In this document: positions 28,152 through 34,799 of the stretch, piece after piece
How the letters are laid out: each line of letters starts with the position of its first letter
Position numbering within the stretch: position 1 is the stretch's first letter
Assembly: GCA_020847985.1 (NCBI GenBank)
Contig: JADLBC010000004.1
Coordinates: 1-64,000 of the forward strand
Direction of reading: 5' to 3'
Length of the DNA stretch: 64,000 nt
Origin: Dehalococcoidia bacterium
GTDB taxonomy: Bacteria > Chloroflexota > Dehalococcoidia > Tepidiformales > Tepidiformaceae
Made by a program: the position numbers and the translations under genes
The notes under the pieces: model-generated
Seen by the model: only the letters and a program-made list of their open reading frames with translations
Told to the model about the DNA's origin: nothing
Database searches by the model: none

Positions 28152-28495
28152 TCCGTCAGGGGGATATCTACTGGGTCGACCTCGGCCCGCCATACGGCTC
28201 TGAGCCCGGATGGCGCCGGCCAGTCGTGGTGCTCCAGAACGACGGCGTCAACGAAAGTTCGATCAACACGGTCATTATCTGCATCGTGACGTCGAACATG
28301 GCGCGCGCGGGCAATCCAGGGAACGTCGTGCTCCGCGCGGACGAGTCGGGGCTCCGGCGCGTCAGCGTGGCGAACGTCTCACAGATTCAGACCATCGACC
28401 GCGCACGCCTCGGCGAATTCGTCGCCCGGCTCCCCGCGCATCTGGTACAGCGGATCCTCGCCGGGCTCAACCTCATCCTCTCGCCGTCGCGTTAG
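28145..28495 (+). CDS. MazF/PemK-type endoribonuclease toxin
   Basis: The 116-aa protein starts with GDIYWVDLGPPYGSEPGWRRPVVVLQND, which contains the conserved loop and the catalytic Arg of MazF. It continues with TVIICIVTSN (the TSN strand with catalytic Thr), then NVVLRADESGLRRVSVANVSQIQTIDRARL. MazF toxins cut mRNA at short sequence motifs to halt growth. The start is GTG overlapping the antitoxin end by seven bases, which allows coupled translation. The gene converges on nadA with a four-base overlap. Cleavage specificity is unknown. Confidence 0.93.
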   Translation: MVVRQGDIYWVDLGPPYGSEPGWRRPVVVLQNDGVNESSINTVIICIVTSNMARAGNPGNVVLRADESGLRRVSVANVSQIQTIDRARLGEFVARLPAHLVQRILAGLNLILSPSR

Positions 28496-29700
28496 GGCAG
28501 CGCCAGCATCCGCTCCAGCGCCACCAGCGACCACTTCCGCGTCGCCGCGTCGACCTTCACCTGGTTCAGGACGTGGCCGTGGACCAGCCCTTCCAGCACC
28601 CATGCGATGTAGGCCGGGTGAATGCGGTACATCGTGCTGCAGGGGCACACCACCGGGTCGAGACAGAAGACGGTCTTGTCCGGGTTCTGCTGCGCCAGCC
28701 GGTTCACGAGATTGATCTCCGTGCCGATCGCCCAGGTGCTGCCCTTCGGCGCATCGCTCACGGTCTTGATGATCTTCTCGGTCGACCCGTTCTGGCCGGC
28801 GGCCTGGACCACTTCCCAGCGGCACTCGGGGTGCACGATGACGTTCACGCCCGGGTGTTCCTTGCGCGCCTTCTCAATCTGCTGAACGGTGAAGCGCTGG
28901 TGCGTGCTGCAGTGCCCCTGCCAGAGGATGACCTTCGCGCGCTCCACCTGCTCCTTCGTCAGCCCGCCGTTGGGCAGCCGGTAGTTCCACACCACCATCT
29001 GGTCGAGCGGAATGCCCCGGGCGAAGCCCGTGTTGCGGCCGAGGTGCTGGTCCGGGAAGAAGAAGATCTTGTCGCCGCGTTCGAACGCGTAGTCGAACGT
29101 CTTGCTGGCGTTGCTCGAGGTGCAGACGATACCGTCGCGTTCGCCCGTGAACGCTTTCAGGCTGGCGGTGCTGTTCATGTAGGTGATCGGGATGACCTTC
29201 GACCCCGAACCTTCCAGCATCTCCGTGATTACGTCCCACGCCGCGTACACGGCGTCCGGGTCGGCCATATCGGCCATCGAGCAGCCGGCCGCCATGTTCG
29301 GCAGGATGACCTTGACCTCGGGCCGAGTGAGGATGTCCGCCGATTCGGCCATGAAGTGCACGCCGCAGAAGAGCACGTACTCCGCCTCTTCCTGGGCGGC
29401 GGCGTGCTGGGCGAGCTTGAAGCTATCGCCCGTGAAGTCCGCGTACTGGATGACTTCGTTCCGCTGGTAGTGATGGCCGAGGATGACGAGCTTCTTCCCG
29501 AGATACGCCCGCGCCGCCTTAATCCGCCGGTCGAGCTCGTCCGGCGCCACTGCCAGGTACTCCCTCGGGATGTCCTGCTGCCAGCTGACGAACGCTTTTT
29601 CTTCGATCAGGGAAACCGGCTTCAGCGAGTCCGAGGGGCACGTGTCGGGGTCGTTGTAGTGCGTGCGCAGTTGCTCCGTGGTGGGGACGAGCGTTGTCAT
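28492..29700 (-). CDS. nadA: Quinolinate synthase A
   Basis: The enzyme condenses iminoaspartate with dihydroxyacetone phosphate to quinolinate for NAD synthesis. Three cysteines placed as 4Fe-4S ligands are visible: one in VLFCGVHFMAESADIL, one in VHPECRWEV and one in LDPVVCPCSTMYRIHP. Other signatures are LGHHYQRNEVIQYADFTGDS and ICTSSNASK-like VCTSSNASKTF. The start at 29700 has GGAGG five bases before it. An in-frame ATG at 29712 is less well placed. No nadB or nadC lies in the window. Two palindromes upstream suggest repression by an NAD-linked regulator. Confidence 0.92.
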   Translation of the reverse strand: MTTLVPTTEQLRTHYNDPDTCPSDSLKPVSLIEEKAFVSWQQDIPREYLAVAPDELDRRIKAARAYLGKKLVILGHHYQRNEVIQYADFTGDSFKLAQHAAAQEEAEYVLFCGVHFMAESADILTRPEVKVILPNMAAGCSMADMADPDAVYAAWDVITEMLEGSGSKVIPITYMNSTASLKAFTGERDGIVCTSSNASKTFDYAFERGDKIFFFPDQHLGRNTGFARGIPLDQMVVWNYRLPNGGLTKEQVERAKVILWQGHCSTHQRFTVQQIEKARKEHPGVNVIVHPECRWEVVQAAGQNGSTEKIIKTVSDAPKGSTWAIGTEINLVNRLAQQNPDKTVFCLDPVVCPCSTMYRIHPAYIAWVLEGLVHGHVLNQVKVDAATRKWSLVALERMLALP

Positions 29701-29725
29701 CGGGGCCTCCATGGCTTTCCGTACT

Positions 29726-29750
29726 AGTTAGTGTCTTCATGACACTAACT
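29726..29750. promoter_or_regulatory. Operator palindrome proximal to nadA
   Basis: Perfect 10-bp arms AGTTAGTGTC and GACACTAACT flank five bases (TTCAT). It ends 26 bases before the nadA start. The TAGTGTC/GACACTA arms are similar in style to published NAD-metabolism operators such as those of NrtR, but the regulator is not identified here. Confidence 0.65.
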
Positions 29751-29779
29751 CTCCCTACAACACTGCCACCACGGCCTAC

Positions 29780-29800
29780 TTCGTGTCAACCCGACACGAA
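29780..29800. promoter_or_regulatory. Second operator palindrome upstream of nadA
   Basis: Perfect 8-bp arms TTCGTGTC and GACACGAA flank AACCC, sharing the GTGTC-N5-GACAC core with the proximal palindrome. Centres are about 52 bp apart (five helical turns). On the minus strand it contains TTGACA, a perfect -35, though no good -10 was found 17 bp away. Confidence 0.6.
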
Positions 29801-29865
29801 CCCCGCTTTGAATCCGGCGCCGCTCTCTCGCCCCTCGCAAAATCGTGAAGGAATCGACGCGGGCC

Positions 29866-30174
29866 CTATCTTTTGCGCGGTTTCACCCACTGGTGGCCCA
29901 CCATCCAGCGCACCATCACGCGCGAGAGCGCCGCACCCAGGAGCACCGCGAACAGCGAGGTGACGGCCAGGAAGGCCGCGTCGCTGCCCGAAGCCTGCAC
30001 CGCCATGCCCGCGTACACGCCGATGAACCCACCCAGCGCGAACGCGAACAGCACCGGCACCGTGAACCACTTCCATTCCGGCTGTGCCCGCGCCGCCGCG
30101 ATTGCCGCGCCCTCCGTGCTGTGACTCACACCGCCGCCCGTTCGCCGGGCCCGCCGTCGTTTGTCTGCCATCAC
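29866..30174 (-). CDS. Small membrane protein with two transmembrane helices
   Basis: This 102-aa protein begins with a basic stretch (ADKRRRARR), followed by a polar region. Two helices then follow: FTVPVLFAFALGGFIGVYAGMAV and FLAVTSLFAVLLGAALSRVMV. The end is WMVGHQWVKPRKR, also basic. Positive ends on both sides put the termini in the cytoplasm by the positive-inside rule. No family is recognised. A second ATG one codon later is equally possible as the start. Confidence 0.6.
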   Translation of the reverse strand: MMADKRRRARRTGGGVSHSTEGAAIAAARAQPEWKWFTVPVLFAFALGGFIGVYAGMAVQASGSDAAFLAVTSLFAVLLGAALSRVMVRWMVGHQWVKPRKR

Positions 30175-30211
30175 GCCGAATCCTACGGCAGCGCGCGCTC
30201 ACGTTCCCGCG

Positions 30212-30592
30212 TCAGGGGAGATGCGGCAGATCGCCTCGCCGGAAGAGGTAGATCCCCCGCGACGTTTTCCGGTGCGCCACCTGCCCGGCATCGGCCGCAC
30301 GCTGCAGCTGCTCCGGGTGCCAGCCCGCGTACTCCGCTGCCTCGTCGAGGTCGAGCACGTCGTCCAGCGAGAATTCCGCCTCCGGCTCCTCCTCGGGCAG
30401 CGAAAGGCAGACCTCGCAGGCGAACTCCAGCGACATCGACGCGTCGTTTATCCAGGCGTTGCCGCAATCCTTCCCGGGGATGTCGTTCCGCCGGTTCAGG
30501 TGAAACGGCTGCCCGCACCGCATGCAGTCGGCGTTGCTCGTCTCGGTCAACGGCTCCGTGCACACGACACAGAGCTGCCCCGCTTCAGCCAT
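30212..30592 (-). CDS. Zinc-ribbon protein with C-terminal helix-turn-helix-like domain
   Basis: This 126-aa protein has Cys8, Cys11, Cys23, Cys26, His31, Cys43, Cys59 and Cys62, enough for two zinc sites. An acidic linker follows, and then a MerR/excisionase-like unit, LDEAAEYAGWHPEQLQRAADAGQVAHRKTSRGIYLFRRGDL, which resembles the DNA-binding helix-turn-helix of small helix-winged proteins. ATG at 30592 has GGAGG five bases before it. The function is not known, and regulation or RNA binding would fit. Confidence 0.65.
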   Translation of the reverse strand: MAEAGQLCVVCTEPLTETSNADCMRCGQPFHLNRRNDIPGKDCGNAWINDASMSLEFACEVCLSLPEEEPEAEFSLDDVLDLDEAAEYAGWHPEQLQRAADAGQVAHRKTSRGIYLFRRGDLPHLP

Positions 30593-30649
30593 CACCACCT
30601 CCAGTTCCCAGTTCCCGGTTGCCAGTTCCCAGGGGCTACCCCGGGGGAT

Positions 30650-30678
30650 GATGCCTTCCCCGAGGGGGCGAAGGCATC
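30650..30678. terminator. Hairpin after the phosphotriesterase-like gene
   Basis: Perfect 9-bp arms GATGCCTTC and GAAGGCATC, extended by a CCC/GGG inner pairing, sit 12 bases past the stop of the minus-strand gene ending at 30691. No T-tract is visible. Confidence 0.5.
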
Positions 30679-30690
30679 AGGCGCGGGTTG

Positions 30691-31635
30691 TTAGTACGGC
30701 TGGTTCATTTCGAAGATGCGCCGCGGGTTGCCGATGGTCATCTGATCGTATTGGGCCTGCGATACGCCGCGCGCCAGCAGGAGGTCCCTGAAGCCACTCG
30801 AGATGAACCCGTGGTGCCAGTTCGGTAGCCGCTCCGCCAGCACCTCCTCAGGGAAGAAGTCGATGTGGCAGGATGCGTCGTGCGAAAGCGTGATGCGCTC
30901 GGCGTACCCCTTCGCCACCAGCGCCGCGACCATGTCCGCGCGTTGCTCGTCGCTCCGCGGCCGCGGCAGGCCGATGCGGTCCATCCCGCAGAAGCTGCCG
31001 TTCGCGATGATCTCCTCCAGGTACTCAAGGCTGTCCGAATCGTCCGAGTGTCCGATGACCACGCGGCCGAGGTCGACGCCTTCTTCCTTGAACACTCGCT
31101 GCTGGTCGAGGCCCGTGCGGTTCGCGGGGAAGGTGTGCGTGCAGATGGGCACACCCGTCGCCCGGTGCGCCCGCGCCGATGCCCGCAGGACGCGTTCGTT
31201 CATGGGGTCCATCGCCGGCTCGGTCGCACACTTGATGACGTTCGCGCGCACACCCGTCGTGCCAATGCCGACGGTGATATCGCGCACGAAGAGGTCCGTC
31301 ATGTCCGAATCGGGGCGCCCGGAGAAGTAGAACGGCCGCTGGTAGTAGAGCCCCGTCGGCACGATCACCTGCATGCCCGAAAGGCGCGCGGCCTCGGCGA
31401 TGAACAGCGGGTCGCGCCCCAGGTCGATGGGTGTGAGGTCGACCATCGTCTTCACGCCGGCTGCCTTCGCCTGCGTGAGACGTTCCACGGCGAGCTTCAT
31501 CCGCTCGTCGCGCGGGAAAAGCTCCGGGTACGAAACGTACATCGGCGGCCAGCGCACGATCACGTGCTCGTGCATGAGCGTGAAACCCATTTCGCTCGTT
31601 TCCAGCGGCCCGGTCGCGGACTGAATCGTCGCCAT
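30691..31635 (-). CDS. Phosphotriesterase/lactonase family metal-dependent hydrolase
   Basis: The 314-aa protein is an amidohydrolase-superfamily TIM barrel. Metal ligands are visible: the His-x-His motif in TLMHEHVIVRW, the bridging Lys in NVIKCATEP, His in PICTHTFPANRTG, His in VVIGHSDDSD, and Asp in TLSHDASCHIDFFPE. These correspond to the binuclear site of PTE-like lactonases. The ATG has GGAGGGAAGG before it. Substrates of such chromosomal members are usually lactones or esters, and phosphotriester hydrolysis is often only a side activity. Confidence 0.87.
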   Translation of the reverse strand: MATIQSATGPLETSEMGFTLMHEHVIVRWPPMYVSYPELFPRDERMKLAVERLTQAKAAGVKTMVDLTPIDLGRDPLFIAEAARLSGMQVIVPTGLYYQRPFYFSGRPDSDMTDLFVRDITVGIGTTGVRANVIKCATEPAMDPMNERVLRASARAHRATGVPICTHTFPANRTGLDQQRVFKEEGVDLGRVVIGHSDDSDSLEYLEEIIANGSFCGMDRIGLPRPRSDEQRADMVAALVAKGYAERITLSHDASCHIDFFPEEVLAERLPNWHHGFISSGFRDLLLARGVSQAQYDQMTIGNPRRIFEMNQPY

Positions 31636-31695
31636 GCCTTCCCTCCTTGCGCAGGGCGGAACCATACCCGCTTCCGTGCGCGCCGCAAAGAAAAG

Positions 31696-31722
31696 GGGCC
31701 GCACCCGGGTGGGATGCGGCCC
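31696..31722. terminator. Terminator of the glycosyltransferase gene
   Basis: Arms GGGCCGCA and TGCGGCCC enclose an 11-base loop. AAAA on the left supplies a T-run for the minus-strand transcript ending at 31745. Confidence 0.7.
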
Positions 31723-31744
31723 TGCTTCTGAGGTGCGAATACGG

Positions 31745-33559
31745 CTACTGTCCGCCGCCGCCGGAGAGCGGGATCGATTCCGGCACGCCGTCGGGCTGGA
31801 GCGGCACCGGGTGCGTCGCCGCTTCCACCGCCGAGTGCGCCGCATGCGCGACCGAGTGCATCGCCGCCGGTACACCTGCGAACTTCCGCGATCCCTTCTC
31901 CGCGACCCGGTACACCAGCCCGCGGCCGCTCGCCAGCTTCCACTGGGCGTGGAGCGCCGGCATCGAAGCGAAGAAGAAGGTGATCACCGCCATCGCCGGC
32001 CACATCAGGAAGCCCAGTGCCGCCGACTTTCGCGAAACGTAGGCCGGGCGCGGTCCGCGCGACTTGTATTCGAAGCCGATCATCACGAACAGCGGGAAGA
32101 TGCAGAAGTAGATCAGCGCGCCCACGAGGTTGACGTTGATCATCCATCCCAGCGGGTCGTTGAAGTTGCCGTGCGCCATCTGGCCCACGTGCCACGTCGG
32201 ACCGGGCAGGCTGATGGGGAAGCGCGCGATCCACCAGTGCGGCATCTCCACGGCCCTGGTCTTTTCGGATAGCAGCATCGGCACGATGTTGCCCATGGTC
32301 ACGATGTACCACTGCGACATCCACAGCGAGTGCACCTTCGTCACCGCCGTCGCCAGGAGGACCTTCCGCTTCCGGCTCAGTGGCGATGCCGGGTTCGCAG
32401 CCGAGCGCCACGCATAGGGGATGTCGCTCGCGCCCCAGGCATGCCGCACGCTCTGCGCGTAGTGCGCTCGCAGCGTCTTGAAGTAGCCATCCGTGAGCAC
32501 GCAGTCGTTGCCGAGCGGCAGAAACAGGCCCTCCACGTGGACGCGGTCCCCGAGCGTGTAGCAGCACTTCATGAAGATGTGCCAGTCCTCGGGGATGACC
32601 TCCTCGTCCCAGTAATCGACTTCGTTCAGCATCTTCCAGCTGAGCGAGTAGCACGACGTGGGGAACTTCACGCTGCCCGGCAGCACCATGTTCGAAAGCC
32701 GGTTGATGCCCGAAAGCCCGTCCGGGATGCGCAGCGGCGCCGGGATGTCCCAGATGTTGTTCGAATTGAAGATCGCCGGCTGCCAGAACGTCCGGTACGG
32801 GTCCTTCCCCGTGAGGAAGAGGTAGTTCAGCGCCTCGAAGTGGTGCGGATGGAAGACGGCGTCGGCGTCGCAGCTTGTCACCGTGAAGCGGAGGATGTCG
32901 TGCCCGCCGTCCTCGATGAGCCGAATGTGCGCCTCGCGCGCGGCCCATGCTTCGTTCGAGCCCTTGCCGGGCGTTTCGTGCGGCAGGCCGGCCGGGTGGA
33001 AGGTCGCGAACATGTCGCCGAAGGAGTTGCGATAGCGCCGCACCAGGTTCGCGGCCTTGCCCTGCGCTTCCGCTTCGCGCGCTTCCATCGCCATCACGAT
33101 GACGAGTTGGGTGGCATTTGCCTGGGCCGCGAGCGAATCGAGGGTGCGCGAAAGCCCCTCCTCGCTCTCCTTGTAGTTCGGGATGATGACCATGTGGCGC
33201 GGCCATTCCCACGCCATCGCCTCGGGATGGCCGGGCAGCCACTCGCAGTACTTCGCCTGCCAGTTCGTCGCCTTCCACGCCGCGAGCTTGCGCAGGCCGA
33301 CCACGCAGGCGATTGCCACGGCGTAGGAGCGGCCCAGCCAGTACACGAAGAAGACGACGATGCCCGCGCCCAGCACCTGCGGGAGCGCGAACGGCCCCCA
33401 GAAGATGGACGTCGCCAGGAACAGCGAAATCGACAGTGGGAGGAGGTTCCAGAGCCGCTCGCGGAACGGGCTGGACGAATAGACCGCCAGCGTGGGGTGC
33501 TCCATCGCCGGCGCCGCAGCGTCGGATGAAGCGGGACGAACCGGTGCCCGAAGGGCCAT
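31745..33559 (-). CDS. Membrane glycosyltransferase family 2 protein under c-di-AMP riboswitch
   Basis: This 604-aa protein has an N-terminal membrane segment (about 37-75), a GT-A-type catalytic domain and at least three C-terminal helices. Catalytic motifs are VIIPNYKESEEGLSRTLDSL, the DXD-like TSCDADAVFHPHHF, and EDWHIFMKCCYTLGD, the ED-x-H acceptor-side motif. It resembles processive beta-glycan or wall-polymer synthases, without a PilZ domain. It is monocistronic, ending in a terminator. Its long leader holds a ydaO/yuaA-type riboswitch, so the enzyme is probably linked to cell-wall or osmotic homeostasis. GAGG seven bases before the ATG supports the start. Confidence 0.82.
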   Translation of the reverse strand: MALRAPVRPASSDAAAPAMEHPTLAVYSSSPFRERLWNLLPLSISLFLATSIFWGPFALPQVLGAGIVVFFVYWLGRSYAVAIACVVGLRKLAAWKATNWQAKYCEWLPGHPEAMAWEWPRHMVIIPNYKESEEGLSRTLDSLAAQANATQLVIVMAMEAREAEAQGKAANLVRRYRNSFGDMFATFHPAGLPHETPGKGSNEAWAAREAHIRLIEDGGHDILRFTVTSCDADAVFHPHHFEALNYLFLTGKDPYRTFWQPAIFNSNNIWDIPAPLRIPDGLSGINRLSNMVLPGSVKFPTSCYSLSWKMLNEVDYWDEEVIPEDWHIFMKCCYTLGDRVHVEGLFLPLGNDCVLTDGYFKTLRAHYAQSVRHAWGASDIPYAWRSAANPASPLSRKRKVLLATAVTKVHSLWMSQWYIVTMGNIVPMLLSEKTRAVEMPHWWIARFPISLPGPTWHVGQMAHGNFNDPLGWMINVNLVGALIYFCIFPLFVMIGFEYKSRGPRPAYVSRKSAALGFLMWPAMAVITFFFASMPALHAQWKLASGRGLVYRVAEKGSRKFAGVPAAMHSVAHAAHSAVEAATHPVPLQPDGVPESIPLSGGGGQ

Positions 33560-33582
33560 GAAGAAGCCTCGAGAGAGGTCCT

Positions 33583-33722
33583 TCCCACGCCGCCGAGGTT
33601 AGCTGACGGGCTGCGGCCGGAGATAGCCGCTCCGCCGTCATCCCTTCAGCACTGAAGGGACCCGGGCGGATTCGCCCCGAGTTCTGGTTCCCCCGTTCCG
33701 CGCATGCGGACTAGGCGTCGCG
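33583..33722 (-). promoter_or_regulatory. c-di-AMP riboswitch (ydaO/yuaA class)
   Basis: On the minus strand, the leader shows the conserved segments of the ydaO aptamer in order. They are ACGCCTAGTCCG at the 5' side of P1, GGGGGAACC (33686-33694), GGGGCGAATC (33669-33678), a stem around CCCTTCAGTGCTGAAGGG, the segment CGGCTATCTCC, and CCGTCAGCTAACCTCG (33594-33609), closing with GGCGT pairing to ACGCC. It lies 24 bases before the glycosyltransferase start. In known cases, c-di-AMP binding turns genes for wall remodelling or potassium uptake off. Here the expression platform probably hides the ribosome site, because no terminator stem with U-run is visible. Confidence 0.87.
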
Positions 33723-33738
33723 ATTGCTCGCTGTGCGC

Positions 33739-33767
33739 AGATTTGCCGGTCCTTCGGGCACTGTCAA
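33739..33767 (-). promoter_or_regulatory. Promoter of the riboswitch-glycosyltransferase transcript
   Basis: On the minus strand, a perfect TTGACA (33762-33767) is separated by 17 bases from AAATCT (33739-33744), a weak -10. The transcript would start about 10 bases before the aptamer. Confidence 0.6.
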
Positions 33768-33823
33768 GCATGGGAGTAGTCCCATTTGCTGTATTCCCTG
33801 TCGATTCCCAACTCGCGGGACGG

Positions 33824-33829
33824 TACGCT
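33824..33829 (+). promoter_or_regulatory. -10 box exactly six bases before an ATG
   Basis: TACGCT at 33824-33829, six bases, then ATG at 33836. This is the clearest case of the leaderless geometry in the window. It lies divergent from the riboswitch promoter. Confidence 0.55.
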
Positions 33830-33835
33830 TCGCCC

Positions 33836-34567
33836 ATGAACGCCCCTTCCTCCCTCTGGCTGCGTGAAGAGCTCAACGGCGACGTACGCGAGATCGCTTT
33901 CTCCTTTCAGGTGCATAACGAATCCGTCCCGGGGCTCCTCATCCTCCCTCGCGATGTCGATTCCGCCGAGCATCTCCCCCTCGTCCTCATCCAGCACCCC
34001 GGCATGAGTTCGAAAGACGATTATTTCGTGCGCGATGTCGCCATCGCCTGGGCGAAGCGGGGTTGGGCGTGCGCCGGCATCGATGCGCCACTGCACGGTG
34101 ACCGCGACACCCACGACCCGATGTCCCTTTTCCGCTACCGCGAGCGCTACCCGGAGATCGCCGCATGCTTCGCCCGTGAGATCTCCGCCACCATCGACCA
34201 GCTCGCCGCGAACTTCCCCATCGATACGGCCCGCCTGGGCTACGTCGGCTATTCGCTCGGGAGCATGCTCGGCGTGCCCGCGGTCGCCGCCGACGGGCGC
34301 TTTCGCGTGGCCGCGTTCTGCCTCGTGGGCGAAGGCGGGCTCGCCGGCTCGGTGAGCGAACCGGATGCGCCCGTACGCACGATGACGGGTGTCGCCGTCC
34401 GCGTCGTGGCCAAGCTCAGCGACGAACTGATCTCGCGCGCCGCCACCGAAGCGCTCTACGCCGCATTCCCCGGCGAAAAGGACATCGTCTGGCTGCCCGG
34501 TGGGCACTACGAAATCGGCCCCGACGTCATCAAGGCGGCCGGGGACTGGCTGAAAGCCCACCTCTGA
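33836..34567 (+). CDS. Alpha/beta hydrolase, dienelactone hydrolase-like
   Basis: The 243-aa protein has the serine-hydrolase nucleophile elbow GYSLGS (Ser140), an N-terminal oxyanion segment LIQHPGMSSKDD, an Asp-bearing AGIDAPLHGDR, and a late catalytic His in LPGGHYEIGP. There is no signal peptide. Length and motifs fit a small cytoplasmic esterase or dienelactone hydrolase-like enzyme, and the substrate is unknown. Transcription from TACGCT would make a leaderless mRNA starting at the ATG. It is monocistronic. Confidence 0.78.
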   Translation: MNAPSSLWLREELNGDVREIAFSFQVHNESVPGLLILPRDVDSAEHLPLVLIQHPGMSSKDDYFVRDVAIAWAKRGWACAGIDAPLHGDRDTHDPMSLFRYRERYPEIAACFAREISATIDQLAANFPIDTARLGYVGYSLGSMLGVPAVAADGRFRVAAFCLVGEGGLAGSVSEPDAPVRTMTGVAVRVVAKLSDELISRAATEALYAAFPGEKDIVWLPGGHYEIGPDVIKAAGDWLKAHL

Positions 34568-34799
34568 CCGCGGTTCGCGCTCGCGGCGCCTGATCGCCGG
34601 ATGCGCCCCCGCGTGAAGGACCGCACCGTCGCGGCCGGGCTTCGCTTCGTTCTCTTAGAGGAAACCCCGTAGACGTTCGCAATCGCGAAAGCACGCGCGT
34701 TATCGTGGTCGCATCCGGGCCCAACGACGGCTGCCCAGGGCGTCTGGCCGGGCCTACAGCGGATGGGGCGAACCGCGTCGCGAAACCCCACGGAGACGG
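34568..34799. other. Intergenic stretch before the SPFH gene
   Basis: 232 bases separate the hydrolase and SPFH genes. I see no reading frame with natural composition, no palindrome and no clear promoter. GGAGACGG at the end is the ribosome site of the SPFH gene. Confidence 0.5.

Noticed and set aside
30595-30640. Short repeats of CAGTTCCC between genes
   Set aside because: Only three imperfect copies are present next to a terminator, so I did not call a repeat element.
32330-33529. 399-aa plus-strand frame opposite the glycosyltransferase
   Set aside because: It is antisense to a gene with clear GT2 motifs and has no recognisable domain.
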